Positions 15,307 through 23,539 of a stretch of 48,113 nucleotides of DNA are shown one piece after another (the first letter of the stretch is position 1; every line of letters begins with the position of its first letter). The notes under the pieces were generated by a model. The model did not search any database. It had not been told where the DNA came from and saw only the letters and a list, made by a program, of their open reading frames with translations. Made by a program: the position numbers and the translations under genes. Origin of the DNA: a virus. Where the stretch lies: the IMG/VR virus record IMGVR_UViG_3300028666_000046, positions 1 to 48,113 of that record. One strand, 5' to 3'.

Positions 15307-18300
15307 ATGGCATTGACCCTTTTAGATAGAATTAAGCAAGCAGCTATTGACGCAACTCCTGTTGGTTTACTTCCGCATGTTATAGATACCATTAAAGGAT
15401 TTGCTGGAGAATTAAATGCTGGACAACAAAGAGCAGGTGGTCAAAACTTTAATGCGAATCCTAGTGCTACTTATACTCCCCAAAATCCAAGTCAGTCTTT
15501 TGGTGCATCTGTAGTTAATCCCGTAGCTGACTTTACAGCAGCTCAAAACGGAGGAATAAATGATGCTATAGATAAAGTATTACAATCAGGAGTTGGTGTT
15601 ATAAAGGGATCTTCTTTTTTAGCTCCCAAAGTTGGAGCTGCTGAAGACTTTATACTTAATGGAGCAAAAAGAATTCTTGGTCAAGGTGCAACTGACGTTG
15701 CTCCAACAACAACAGAAACTTTAATAGATAATGCAAAAAAACCAGTTGATATTCCACCAACACCAACATCAAGTCTTTTTGATAATGTTCCTTCTAATGT
15801 TAGTCCAGAGAATACAGTTACTAAAGAAGTAACACCACCTGCACCAAAATCTACAACTGAATTATTCAATCCTAAGACTGGAGTTAGAAAACTTATTGAT
15901 AGAGAAGCAATTCCTGTCAAAGATGTTTTAAATAATCTTGATTCTCAATTTGGAGTAAAAATAGCAGCTAGGGATAAGTTGAAAGCTGATTTAGCTGGAC
16001 CACTCCAAGAATCTTTTAACAAAGTTGTTAAGGGATTAACTCCTGAAGAATTAAATTCATTTCCAGAAGTAGCTAGGGGTACTATTCCAGCAATTTCAGA
16101 TGCTCAAGCTGCTGCGGTTAAAGAATGGAGAAATACGGCTGATACTCTATTTTCTGAAGCTCAAAAAGTTGGAGTTCCAGATGTGAATTATCGTCAAAAT
16201 TATTATCCTAAATATGGTGACTTGTCAAAGATGACTCCAGCAGAAAAACAAGCTTATTCTGCTATTCCTAGAGATGCTAATATGACTTCTGGAAGTTTAA
16301 AGTTCTCACAAACTCCAACAGATAATTTTCCACAAATAGGAGATCCTAGAGTGGTAGTTCCTAGATATATAGAAAGTGTTTCAAAAGATATTGCGAATGC
16401 TACACATTTTGGAAAAACAGGTGAACAACTTTATCAATTAGCTCAACAAACCAGAGATCCTCAACAAGCCATGCAGTATGTGGACCAGCTTCTTAACAAG
16501 AATCAGGGAGCTACTTTACCAGGAATTAAAACTTTAAAAGATTTAGAAACAGCTAAAGATATTGGTTTTACCAGTACGATAAAACATTTAACTAATACTG
16601 TTGCAACAGTTTTGCGAACCGACCCTGCATCTGTTACAAGTTCTTTTGCAAGAATTATAAGTAATCCATCTGAAGCAGCTTCTATTGCTCGTGAAGCGGG
16701 AGTTACAGGAAGTGGATTTGAAGATCTTATAAAGCAATATGCTGGAGGAGATACTGGAAAGTTATCAGACAAAATCCTTTCTTGGAGTGGAATGAAAAAG
16801 TTTATTCAATTTAACCAAACCATGACAACAAATGTTGGATATGACTATACTGCCAAATTAGCTGAACAAGCAGCAAATGGTTCAGAATCAGCTCTTCGTG
16901 AACTTGACAGGTTAGGAATTTCTCCAGATGCAGTTGTTAATGGTATTACAAAGTCAGATCTATTTCAGGGAGCCAGAGCTGTTGGAAATCAAATCGGAAT
17001 AATTCCAAGTACAGGAGATGTTCCTTTTGGCTATCGTGCACCTAATGAATCAGCTGCTCATTTATTTGGAACTTATGGCTACAAGGAAACTAAATTTTTG
17101 GTAACTCAATCTCAAAGAATAGCTGGGGAAGCTATTCAGGGAAACTTTAAACCTTTAGCTAGTGCTTTGACAGCTATTGGAGTTGGTGCGGGAGTTGGAG
17201 ACATTATCAATAATGTTCAGTCACTTCTTACTAACAAGAAACGAGATGATGCAAATACTATCGTGCAAAGAGTTTTATCTGATGTTTTGACAGGAGTTCC
17301 TTTGGGAGTTGTTTCTAGTGCAGAAGGATTGGCTTATGGAACACCTGGAGTCGCTGGGGTTGTAGGTGGTCCTATTGCTTCTGATGCTGTAAAAGCCGCT
17401 GAGACAGTGTCAAATATTGGAGCTGGACTAAACGGTGATAATACAGCTGCTCACAGTGCAGAACGAGCTGTATTAAGTCAGATCCCTATTGTGGGACAAG
17501 CAGCAGCAAATACTCTAGTTCCAAACTCTTATGTTAAAAATTATGTAGGTCAAAATAATGGTTTAGATACTACCGACAATGCTACTTACAACAACATGAA
17601 GGCGATAGATCCTGTAGCTGCTGAAAAATTTAAGCAGACTAATCAGTATGTAGATAAAACTGGAGCACCTGGAAATACAAGTGGTGGGATTATTGGATCA
17701 GCAAAAAAGTTATTCGGTATAGATCAACCTCCTGCTTTTGATTGGAGTGCAGTTCCGACTTCTAAGAAAGCTAAAACCGCATACAATACCCAAGTCGATC
17801 AGGCTTTATCTTCAGGAGCTACTGTTCCAGACAATGCTTTGAATCAAAGATTTTTTGATGGTAAAACTTACGATCAAGGAAACAACGGAGATAAGGAAAC
17901 TATTATGAAAGCAGCTGTCACTGTGGCTAACGATCAATATTTAACAGATGCTCAAAAGTCTTCGATTCTAAACTCAGCTGGGGTTACTCAAGATAATTTG
18001 GATTATTACAAGTTAGCTTCTCAAAATGAGACTGATAAAATTTCACAATTTATGGATTTTGCAAATTCTAGTCAAATGTCTCACTCTGATTTACTTAATA
18101 TCTTGGCACTTAACAAAAGAAGGGTCGCTGGACAATACATAACGACCCCAGCACTGGTTGATGAGCTTTACCAGCAGGGTATGATCTCTAAAGATGATAA
18201 AGCCCTCTTAACAGCGATTAAGTACGATTCTGTGTATAACAAATTCTTTATGGATAAGGCTTACACGGGTGGTGGAATGACAGCTGCTCAAAAATCTGCT

Positions 18301-18417
18301 TATATAAATAAAGTGAATTCAATTTTCAAAACAACCAAGAAGTCTAGTGCAGCTAAGAAAACATTGAGTTTACCAAAGGCACCAGCAACTCAAACACTTT
18401 CACCTTTGACGAAATAA
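15307..18417 (+). CDS. Large internal virion/ejection-type protein
   Basis: 1036 aa, the longest protein of the window. It is helical, Ala/Asn/Lys-rich, has no Cys-rich region and carries two hydrophobic glycine-rich stretches (around LTAIGVGAGVGDIINNV and GVAGVVGGPIASDAV), which could enter a membrane. The C-terminus ends in a basic Lys/Ala/Ser tail. Long helical proteins at this location in short-tailed phages are usually packed in the capsid and ejected with DNA. No transglycosylase or protease motif was seen. Function is inferred from size, composition, promoter class and neighbours. Confidence 0.55.
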   Translation: MALTLLDRIKQAAIDATPVGLLPHVIDTIKGFAGELNAGQQRAGGQNFNANPSATYTPQNPSQSFGASVVNPVADFTAAQNGGINDAIDKVLQSGVGVIKGSSFLAPKVGAAEDFILNGAKRILGQGATDVAPTTTETLIDNAKKPVDIPPTPTSSLFDNVPSNVSPENTVTKEVTPPAPKSTTELFNPKTGVRKLIDREAIPVKDVLNNLDSQFGVKIAARDKLKADLAGPLQESFNKVVKGLTPEELNSFPEVARGTIPAISDAQAAAVKEWRNTADTLFSEAQKVGVPDVNYRQNYYPKYGDLSKMTPAEKQAYSAIPRDANMTSGSLKFSQTPTDNFPQIGDPRVVVPRYIESVSKDIANATHFGKTGEQLYQLAQQTRDPQQAMQYVDQLLNKNQGATLPGIKTLKDLETAKDIGFTSTIKHLTNTVATVLRTDPASVTSSFARIISNPSEAASIAREAGVTGSGFEDLIKQYAGGDTGKLSDKILSWSGMKKFIQFNQTMTTNVGYDYTAKLAEQAANGSESALRELDRLGISPDAVVNGITKSDLFQGARAVGNQIGIIPSTGDVPFGYRAPNESAAHLFGTYGYKETKFLVTQSQRIAGEAIQGNFKPLASALTAIGVGAGVGDIINNVQSLLTNKKRDDANTIVQRVLSDVLTGVPLGVVSSAEGLAYGTPGVAGVVGGPIASDAVKAAETVSNIGAGLNGDNTAAHSAERAVLSQIPIVGQAAANTLVPNSYVKNYVGQNNGLDTTDNATYNNMKAIDPVAAEKFKQTNQYVDKTGAPGNTSGGIIGSAKKLFGIDQPPAFDWSAVPTSKKAKTAYNTQVDQALSSGATVPDNALNQRFFDGKTYDQGNNGDKETIMKAAVTVANDQYLTDAQKSSILNSAGVTQDNLDYYKLASQNETDKISQFMDFANSSQMSHSDLLNILALNKRRVAGQYITTPALVDELYQQGMISKDDKALLTAIKYDSVYNKFFMDKAYTGGGMTAAQKSAYINKVNSIFKTTKKSSAAKKTLSLPKAPATQTLSPLTK

Positions 18418-18421
18418 ACTA

Positions 18422-18427
18422 TATAAT
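18422..18427 (+). promoter_or_regulatory. -10-only promoter for the fibre gene
   Basis: TATAAT TAAAAT ATG with the exact six-base gap. Confidence 0.65.
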
Positions 18428-18433
18428 TAAAAT

Positions 18434-19150
18434 ATGACAGTATACTTAGCAAACGACAAATATCGAGCCACTTTAAGATCGGGTTGGGTGTCATCTCCTG
18501 CTGATGCAACTTTATCGGTTGACGCTATTCCTGCTAATTTACCAACAATTGTTGTTGTAGGTTGGACCACAATTTATGAAACTGTTTTTTCGGTTACAGG
18601 AACTTCTGGAACAAACTCCTCAAATTATGCCTTAACAGGCGTTGCTAGAATCAAAGGAGCTGATGCAAATATTCCAGAGGGAGCAGCCGTAAATTGTTTA
18701 AATAACGAAGAATTTTTCAATCAATATAATACTGCACTTGCAGCTGTCCAAAGCGATGTTACTACAGCTGAAACTAATGCCTCTTCTGCTGTGACTACAG
18801 CTAATGCAGCAGCGGATTCTGCCTTGGCGGTAACTGCTACAGCGTCAATTGCTTCTCCAACACCAACTCGTACTAAACAGAGAAACTTATTTGAATTAAC
18901 AGCACAGGCGGTGACGGGAACTTTTCAACCTCCAACTGGAACAGCACAAGATGGAGACACTTTACTTATAAGAATTAAAGACAATGGAACTGCTCGAGCT
19001 TTAGTATGGAATGGAACTGCTTATGCAGCTGGTGGAGTTGCTCTCCCTGCAAATACTACAACTGGAAAATATCTTCATTTGGGATTCCAATATGTAACAT
19101 CAAATTCACTTAATAAGTGGATGTTGTTGGGAAGTGCACAGGAGGCTTAA
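18434..19150 (+). CDS. Tail fibre-like protein
   Basis: 238 aa. An N-terminal beta domain, a central Ala/Thr helical stretch (SDVTTAETNASSAVTTANAA) likely to be a trimeric coiled coil, then a C-terminal domain starting near SPTPTRTKQRNLFELTAQ. That terminal domain resembles the end of the collagen-like fibre at 2-976: both have a P-T-P-T entry, LPA..TTGK and a final KW.LL. Such architecture is common in short fibres or appendages. Confidence 0.65.
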   Translation: MTVYLANDKYRATLRSGWVSSPADATLSVDAIPANLPTIVVVGWTTIYETVFSVTGTSGTNSSNYALTGVARIKGADANIPEGAAVNCLNNEEFFNQYNTALAAVQSDVTTAETNASSAVTTANAAADSALAVTATASIASPTPTRTKQRNLFELTAQAVTGTFQPPTGTAQDGDTLLIRIKDNGTARALVWNGTAYAAGGVALPANTTTGKYLHLGFQYVTSNSLNKWMLLGSAQEA

Positions 19151-19948
19151 ATGGCAAATACAATAATTTATTTATTAAATGGAATTACTTCATGGACAGT
19201 CCCAAGTGACTGGGATCCTCTTCACAATACGATTGAATGTATCGCAGCTGGTGCTGGTGGAGTAAATGGAGCTGGTGGAAATTCTACTTCAAATGCAGCT
19301 GGTGGTGGAGCTGGAGCCTATTCTAAAAGTAATAACCTTGCTTTAACTATTGGTGCAAGTCTTACTGTTGCTATTGGTGCAGGTGGGGGTGCATCTACAA
19401 ATGGTGGAAATACTTATTTTAATGGAGCTTCCCTTGCTGCTTCTTCAGTAGGTGCAGAAGGTGGAAAAACGTCCGGATCTTCAACTGGCGGACTTGGTGG
19501 ATCTTCTACTAATGGAATTGGAACTGTAAAAAATAGTGGAGGAAACGGTGGAGATGGATCTGGACAAGCTCGTGGAGGCGGAGCATCAGGTGGTGGTGCA
19601 GCAGGTTCAAATGGAGTGGGAGCTAACGGTGCAAACGGAACTGGATCTGACCAAGCTGGAGGAACAGGTGGAACTGGAGATTCTGGGTCGGGTGGAACTG
19701 GTGGATCGAACGGAGGCAATGGAAATGCTGGAACAGAATATGACGGATCTCATGGTTCAGGTGGTGGAGCTGGTGGTGGAGCTGGTGGTTCAACTGGATC
19801 AAACGGTGGAAACGGTGGAAATTATGGAGCTGGTGGAGCAGCGGGTGGTGGTGGATTAACTTCTGGTGGAAATGCTGGATCTGGTGCAAATGGACTTATT
19901 ATAATTACCTACACTCCACTTAAAGGCGGAATGATGATGTTCCTCTAA
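19151..19948 (+). CDS. Glycine-rich tail adhesin-like protein
   Basis: 265 aa. The N-terminus (NGITSWTVPSDWDPLHNTIECIAAGAGG, quoted in part) is the usual opening of phage glycine-rich tail proteins, with a W-x-VP strand and an IECIAAG segment before the Gly repeats. From residue 35 on it is Gly, Ser, Asn, Thr-rich with GGxG repeats that could fold as a polyglycine-II sandwich, as in T-even type gp38 adhesins. It starts one base after the stop of the fibre gene, so the two are co-expressed. Confidence 0.7.
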   Translation: MANTIIYLLNGITSWTVPSDWDPLHNTIECIAAGAGGVNGAGGNSTSNAAGGGAGAYSKSNNLALTIGASLTVAIGAGGGASTNGGNTYFNGASLAASSVGAEGGKTSGSSTGGLGGSSTNGIGTVKNSGGNGGDGSGQARGGGASGGGAAGSNGVGANGANGTGSDQAGGTGGTGDSGSGGTGGSNGGNGNAGTEYDGSHGSGGGAGGGAGGSTGSNGGNGGNYGAGGAAGGGGLTSGGNAGSGANGLIIITYTPLKGGMMMFL

Positions 19949-19971
19949 ATACAATTTGCCCTTTAAGCATA

Positions 19972-19977
19972 TATAAT
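19972..19977 (+). promoter_or_regulatory. -10-only promoter for the lysis/membrane cassette
   Basis: TATAAT TAAACT ATG, six-base gap; no -35 recognised. Confidence 0.6.
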
Positions 19978-19983
19978 TAAACT

Positions 19984-20244
19984 ATGGATATAAGTAAGTT
20001 TTTTGTTGACATTTTAAATGGAAATTATGCAGCACCTTTTATAATTATTCTTTTAATTGGATTCGTTAGAGTTTGTTCACTTTATATAGCCGAAAAAGAC
20101 AAAAGATTTGACGATTCACAATCGTATAATAAGACAATTACTAGCCTAAACGACTCTCTTACAAAGTTAGAGGTTGCTAATCAGGAGCAAAATAAATTAG
20201 TGTTAAGTAAATTCGATGGTTTTATAGACGGAATAAAAAAATGA
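19984..20244 (+). CDS. Membrane protein with coiled-coil tail
   Basis: 86 aa. One hydrophobic segment (YAAPFIIILLIGFVRVCSLYI) after about 14 residues, then a charged helix with ITSLNDSLTKLEVANQEQNKL, a likely coiled coil facing the cytoplasm. Position at the start of a cassette with other membrane proteins and a peptidase suggests a holin-associated role. The end overlaps the next gene by four bases. Confidence 0.6.
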   Translation: MDISKFFVDILNGNYAAPFIIILLIGFVRVCSLYIAEKDKRFDDSQSYNKTITSLNDSLTKLEVANQEQNKLVLSKFDGFIDGIKK

Positions 20245-20429
20245 AAAATATATACCGAGTTATCAAAGGAATATTTGGCATTAAAGGCAATCAGAGTAAA
20301 GAAGCCGATAAAAATGTCATGGAGTTTATGAGAAAAGGAAAACTTGCTAAAATGAAAATTGAACATATTACTGAGATCAAAAGAACTCAGACTTATTATA
20401 TTGCCAAAGGAATAGGAGCTATCAAATGA
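20241..20429 (+). CDS. Small basic hypothetical protein
   Basis: 62 aa, Lys/Ile-rich (MKNIYRVIKGIFGIKG), with no membrane segment and no known domain. ATGA-overlaps on both sides place it firmly in the cassette. Confidence 0.55.
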   Translation: MKNIYRVIKGIFGIKGNQSKEADKNVMEFMRKGKLAKMKIEHITEIKRTQTYYIAKGIGAIK

Positions 20430-20818
20430 CATCACTAAATATTTTATACGTTGTTTATTTAATCAGTATTATTATTTATATAATAACTGTTTTTCTTGAC
20501 GTTGCTTTTGTTTTACCTTTACAAGCTAAAGAAGCTCGTATTAAAAATGGTTTAACTCTGTTAAGGAAACAACTTCTACTTAGAGGAATTGTTGGAATTT
20601 TAGTCGCTCTTGCTTCAATTTCAGCTTTAGCTTCGAGATATTTTCCAGCAAATACAGAGGTAATTAGATACATCGCTCTTTTCTTTGTTCTTGTAAGTGC
20701 TTTAGGAAGTTTAGTAAAAGCTATTATTGATTATATGATTTATCATCAACAGTATTCAGATGAGAGTATTAAGAGGCATCAAAAAATTGCTAAGTTAGAG
20801 AAAAAGTTTGACAAATAG
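20426..20818 (+). CDS. Multi-pass membrane protein, holin candidate
   Basis: 130 aa with three probable membrane segments: LYVVYLISIIIYIITVFLDV, GIVGILVALASISALASR, and IALFFVLVSALGSLVKAII, followed by a charged cytoplasmic tail. This size and topology fit class I holins but also other small phage membrane proteins. The neighbouring C39-type peptidase supports a lysis role. Confidence 0.6.
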   Translation: MTSLNILYVVYLISIIIYIITVFLDVAFVLPLQAKEARIKNGLTLLRKQLLLRGIVGILVALASISALASRYFPANTEVIRYIALFFVLVSALGSLVKAIIDYMIYHQQYSDESIKRHQKIAKLEKKFDK

Positions 20819-20836
20819 CAGAGGTTGTGTTATAAA
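20808..20836 (+). promoter_or_regulatory. Consensus promoter with operator-like spacer before the peptidase
   Basis: TTGACA, spacer AATAGCAGAGGTTGTGT (17), -10 TATAAA, eight bases to ATG. The -35 lies inside the end of the upstream gene. Confidence 0.75.
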
Positions 20837-20844
20837 CAATATCA

Positions 20845-21696
20845 ATGGAAGAAATAAATTTGGAAGTACCATACGCAAGCCAGTGGGATAAAGATGCCCA
20901 AACATCTCGTGATAATTGTGGACCAACCTCAATTAAAATGGTTTTGGAGTTTTACGGTGAAAAGAACCTTACAACTGACCAGATTTTTAAATTAACAGGT
21001 GCTTCAGCAAATGGACTTATTTCTATCTCTCAATTACAGACTGCTATTAAAGCATTAGGATATACATCCACTTATGAAGTAGGAGTCACTCCACAGCGAA
21101 TACAAGACGTTCTAGCCAAGGGCGTAGTGCCAATCGCTTTAGTTCATTACGGAGACTTTTCAAGCAGACAAGATACAGGTTTTTCTGGTGGTCATTTATT
21201 TCCTGTTGATGGATTTAGAAGCGATGGATATTTTGTAAACGATCCAGATTTTATCGGAGCTATTCGTTCTCAGGGAGATCATCACTTTTATACAAAGAAA
21301 GATTTTGAAAAAGGTTGGGGAGATTGTTCTATTGACGGAAATCCAAACAACTCACTCTTATTGATATTACCTAAAGTTTTGCCTCCAACACCTCCAACAC
21401 CAGCAACAGATGATACTCCTTGTGATTTGAGTCCTTTGGGGACAGAGCCAGATGGAACTCCTTATAAGGTTGAAAATTTCTCGACAGTAAAGGCTAAAAT
21501 TAAAGCAAAAGATCAAAACATTGTCAGTTGGTCTGATGCCAATAAAGATCTTTATACTAAAAATCAGACTTTAACAGATCAAGTTGCTACCTTAAATGGT
21601 CAGATACTTACTCTACAACAGCAGCTAAAAACTGCTCAAACGGCAACAACCAAAGTGCCGTTATTTATCCGTAAGTGGTTCGGGGATAAAGTTTAA
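20845..21696 (+). CDS. C39-like cysteine peptidase, probable endolysin
   Basis: 283 aa. Residues 1-175 form a Peptidase_C39_2-type papain-like fold: catalytic Cys25 in DNCGPTS, His117 in SGGHLFPVDG and Asp133 in VNDPDF, in the right order and spacing. A Pro/Thr linker (residues 177-190) leads to a C-terminal helical region that may bind the wall or oligomerise. Family members cut peptides; phage relatives are used as endolysins or virion peptidases. Position among membrane genes favours lysis. No signal peptide. Confidence 0.75.
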   Translation: MEEINLEVPYASQWDKDAQTSRDNCGPTSIKMVLEFYGEKNLTTDQIFKLTGASANGLISISQLQTAIKALGYTSTYEVGVTPQRIQDVLAKGVVPIALVHYGDFSSRQDTGFSGGHLFPVDGFRSDGYFVNDPDFIGAIRSQGDHHFYTKKDFEKGWGDCSIDGNPNNSLLLILPKVLPPTPPTPATDDTPCDLSPLGTEPDGTPYKVENFSTVKAKIKAKDQNIVSWSDANKDLYTKNQTLTDQVATLNGQILTLQQQLKTAQTATTKVPLFIRKWFGDKV

Positions 21697-21705
21697 TTTG
21701 GTACT

Positions 21706-22128
21706 ATGACAAAAATTGATGAGGAACAAATTGCAGAGCTTAAAGACTACTTTAGTAAGCAAATGGAAATCGTTCTCGGAGCGGTTAATAAAGTGGATAA
21801 AAAAGCAGACGACATAGAATCTGAATTCTCTTCATATCAACGAGATAACGAAAAAATCATCAATAGTCAAACTCTTATTGAAGGCCAAAACAAGTCGATT
21901 ATGAACATGTTTGGTCGATTAACAGAAAAAACTGTTAATGGAGTTGCTAAAGCTATGGACAACGTAGTTAGTCCTGCTGTAGAAGAGCTTACGGATAAAA
22001 TGAATGTCATGGGAGACACTAAAATAGGGAAACCCACAGAGCAAAAAAAGAAGGAGTGGTCGACTGTGCGTAAGGTTTGGAGCAAAATCAGCTTTTGGAA
22101 TAAACATTCCATAATAAGTGTAAAATAG
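21706..22128 (+). CDS. Coiled-coil protein
   Basis: 140 aa, strongly charged helices with heptads (EQIAELKDYFSKQMEIVLG, VDKKADDIESEFSSYQRD) and a more basic C-terminus (KKKEWSTVRKVWSKISFW). No domain recognised. It may tether or regulate neighbours in the lysis cassette. Confidence 0.55.
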   Translation: MTKIDEEQIAELKDYFSKQMEIVLGAVNKVDKKADDIESEFSSYQRDNEKIINSQTLIEGQNKSIMNMFGRLTEKTVNGVAKAMDNVVSPAVEELTDKMNVMGDTKIGKPTEQKKKEWSTVRKVWSKISFWNKHSIISVK

Positions 22129-22148
22129 AATAGGACGAAGGTGATTAT

Positions 22149-22310
22149 ATGGACATATTTTGGATAATAATAGTAATTTTTGTAGTAGTCTGGTTTTTTG
22201 GAGGACTTGTTCTTCCCGCAACTGGAACCTTACTTAATATCTTAATTGTTTTTGCAATACTTTGGTTAGTTTGGAAAGTTTATCAACACGAGAAGAGAGG
22301 TGATTTGTAA
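22149..22310 (+). CDS. Small two-segment membrane protein
   Basis: 53 aa: starts MDIFWIIIVIFVVVWFFGG, a turn with LPATG, then LLNILIVFAILWLVWKVY and a charged end. Two membrane helices with both ends on the same side fit a small holin or spanin-like accessory. GAAGGTGAT precedes the start, and its TAA overlaps the next ATG by one base. Confidence 0.65.
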   Translation: MDIFWIIIVIFVVVWFFGGLVLPATGTLLNILIVFAILWLVWKVYQHEKRGDL

Positions 22311-22543
22311 TGGACGCAGCACAAATACTCATAACAACAGTAATTATTGCAATAGTTCAACTCATTAACTTTGTTAAAGCGAAAGCTTGGGACTCAGTTG
22401 TAACGATAATCGCAGCAGGAGTGGTAGGAGGCATAGTTGGTCTTACTCACTACGCAGGCGTAACAGTTCCATCAGGAATTCTTATCGGACTTGGAGCAGT
22501 CGGAGTTGTAACAGTTGGTCAGGCAATAGGAGGAAGCAAATAA
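22310..22543 (+). CDS. Holin-like membrane protein
   Basis: 77 aa. Two or three hydrophobic segments (ILITTVIIAIVQLINFV, SVVTIIAAGVVGGIVGL, GILIGLGAVGVVTVGQAIGG) separated by a short charged KAKAWDS. Size and hydropathy resemble small phage holins. Preceded by AGAGAGGTGAT inside the upstream gene; TAATG overlaps at both ends show tight translational coupling. Confidence 0.6.
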   Translation: MDAAQILITTVIIAIVQLINFVKAKAWDSVVTIIAAGVVGGIVGLTHYAGVTVPSGILIGLGAVGVVTVGQAIGGSK

Positions 22544-22785
22544 TGTCAACTGAACGGACAGGTTGTGAAACCCTCGATAAAGCTATTGTGTTAGCTCCTA
22601 AAGTGGGTATCAATCCAGAAATGGTAACTTGTCCGTTTCTTAGTGTTTGCACAGGTGAGACATGTATTGTGATGGATAATAAAGATGACGTGAGAGATGT
22701 TCGAGTGCAGATTTCAGATGCTCAAGATAAATTCTTCGATAGGCTTCAAAAGAGAGAAAAATTAGTTAGTAATATTACTTCCTGA
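22543..22785 (+). CDS. Hypothetical small Cys-containing protein
   Basis: 80 aa. Four Cys in the first half (GCETLD, TCPFLSVCTG, ETCIV) could bind metal; the second half is helical and charged. The start ATG overlaps the stop of the holin-like gene, with GGAGGAAGC as ribosome site. The 3' end overlaps the convergent gene at 22762 by 24 bases. Confidence 0.55.
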   Translation: MSTERTGCETLDKAIVLAPKVGINPEMVTCPFLSVCTGETCIVMDNKDDVRDVRVQISDAQDKFFDRLQKREKLVSNITS

Positions 22786-22923
22786 ACTGAGGCAGCCATT
22801 ATTATTGGCGAAGACTTGAATCCAATTTGAATTTCTTTGGTGGGCTAAAACTGAGTTTACGGAGAGAAATAAAACAGGAATTCCTAGTAATAAAGCGATA
22901 ATTATTGGGTAGACTCTTTTCAT
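22762..22923 (-). CDS. Small secreted or membrane-anchored protein (53 aa)
   Basis: Starts MKRVYPIIIALLLGIPVLFL, a typical signal or anchor segment with basic N-end, then SVNSVLAHQ, whose VLA could be a signal-peptidase site, and a short Asn-rich mature part. It has the same architecture as the 46-aa gene at 15091. A -10-only promoter (22930) sits six bases before the start. It overlaps a convergent + strand gene at its end. Confidence 0.55.
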   Translation of the reverse strand: MKRVYPIIIALLLGIPVLFLSVNSVLAHQRNSNWIQVFANNNGCLSSGSNITN

Positions 22924-22929
22924 ATTTTA

Positions 22930-22935
22930 ATTATA
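22930..22935 (-). promoter_or_regulatory. -10-only promoter for the 53-aa secreted gene
   Basis: Minus strand TATAAT TAAAAT ATG, exact six-base gap. Confidence 0.65.
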
Positions 22936-22936
22936 A

Positions 22937-23128
22937 CTACTGTTTGTCATTATTGTCATCTTCAAGTCTTCGACATCGTGCCTCTACGACCTCGACTAAA
23001 TTGCCATCATTTTGCACTAAATAGAGTTTTGTTGCCATTATAGGAATCCAGACTTTTACAGGCCCAGCAGTCATTACTTCTATAAGTTTTCTGCCTCTCG
23101 ATTTAATATTTGACTGGTCAATAATCAT
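22937..23128 (-). CDS. Hypothetical protein with structured leader
   Basis: 63 aa, a short beta-rich core (VKVWIPIMATKLYLVQNDGN) and an acidic tail. No family recognised. What makes it notable is expression: a consensus promoter at 23236-23264, about 100 bases of leader, and an AAGGAGGTG ribosome site held in a 9-bp stem (23140-23194). Confidence 0.55.
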   Translation of the reverse strand: MIIDQSNIKSRGRKLIEVMTAGPVKVWIPIMATKLYLVQNDGNLVEVVEARCRRLEDDNNDKQ

Positions 23129-23139
23129 CTTAAAAGCAC

Positions 23140-23194
23140 AAACACCTCCTTGAATGACGTGGCTCAGAAATGAGCATCTGGTCCAGAGGTGTTT
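23140..23194 (-). promoter_or_regulatory. Shine-Dalgarno-sequestering leader stem
   Basis: In the minus-strand RNA AAACACCTC (from 23194) pairs perfectly over 9 bp with GAGGTGTTT (to 23140), which contains the ribosome site of the 63-aa gene. Inside is a second small hairpin CTCATTTCTGAG. The fold should block translation until it is opened, by a protein, a ligand, heat or antisense RNA. Confidence 0.5.
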
Positions 23195-23235
23195 ATCCCA
23201 TTATGGCTTCCAGTTTTCACCAGGCCTAATAAATA

Positions 23236-23264
23236 AAGATAGCAGATACTCTGTTAGTTGTCAA
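23236..23264 (-). promoter_or_regulatory. Consensus promoter with operator-like spacer
   Basis: Minus strand TTGACA, spacer ACTAACAGAGTATCTGC (17), -10 TATCTT. Unlike most promoters of this class it does not start at an ATG but feeds the structured leader of the 63-aa gene. Its -35 overlaps the stop of the preceding gene. Confidence 0.7.
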
Positions 23265-23454
23265 CTGGAGAGGCTTCAGTTACAGCGTCCACAGCTTTTT
23301 GGCGGCCATGAGTTTTTCTTAATTTAGAAATATTACTGTAATAATTTTTATCACGCATTCCACTTTCAACTTCTTGTTTTAATTTGTTCCCATTAGCAAC
23401 ACCAATTTTATGAAAAAAATCGTGTACTTCCTTAGGGATTTGTTTTTTACTCAT
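23254..23454 (-). CDS. Small basic hypothetical protein
   Basis: 66 aa from the ATG at 23454, starting MSKKQIPKEVHDFFHKIGVA, helical and rich in Lys/Arg, possibly DNA-binding. A longer upstream frame (to 23508) would run through the promoter, so the internal ATG, six bases from the -10, is preferred. No family recognised. Confidence 0.6.
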   Translation of the reverse strand: MSKKQIPKEVHDFFHKIGVANGNKLKQEVESGMRDKNYYSNISKLRKTHGRQKAVDAVTEASPVDN

Positions 23455-23459
23455 ATTAT

Positions 23460-23488
23460 AGTATAACAGATATTCTGCTATTGTGCAA
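23460..23488 (-). promoter_or_regulatory. Promoter with operator-like spacer
   Basis: Minus strand TTGCAC, spacer AATAGCAGAATATCTGT (17), -10 TATACT, five bases to ATG. Confidence 0.7.
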
Positions 23489-23493
23489 ACCAA

Positions 23494-23530
23494 CAAAAAA
23501 CAGACCACCTCATAAATGATCTGCTTTTTA
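23494..23530 (-). terminator. Intrinsic terminator after ninG
   Basis: Minus strand CAGATCA and TGGTCTG pair (one G-U) around nine bases, followed by TTTTTTG. The pairing is complete only in the minus-strand RNA. It ends the recA-ninG transcript. Confidence 0.75.
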
Positions 23531-23539
23531 TAACCAGGC

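Noticed and set aside
23254-23508. Longer start at 23508 for the small basic protein
   Set aside because: The extension would translate the promoter itself; the ATG at 23454 fits the -10 distance.
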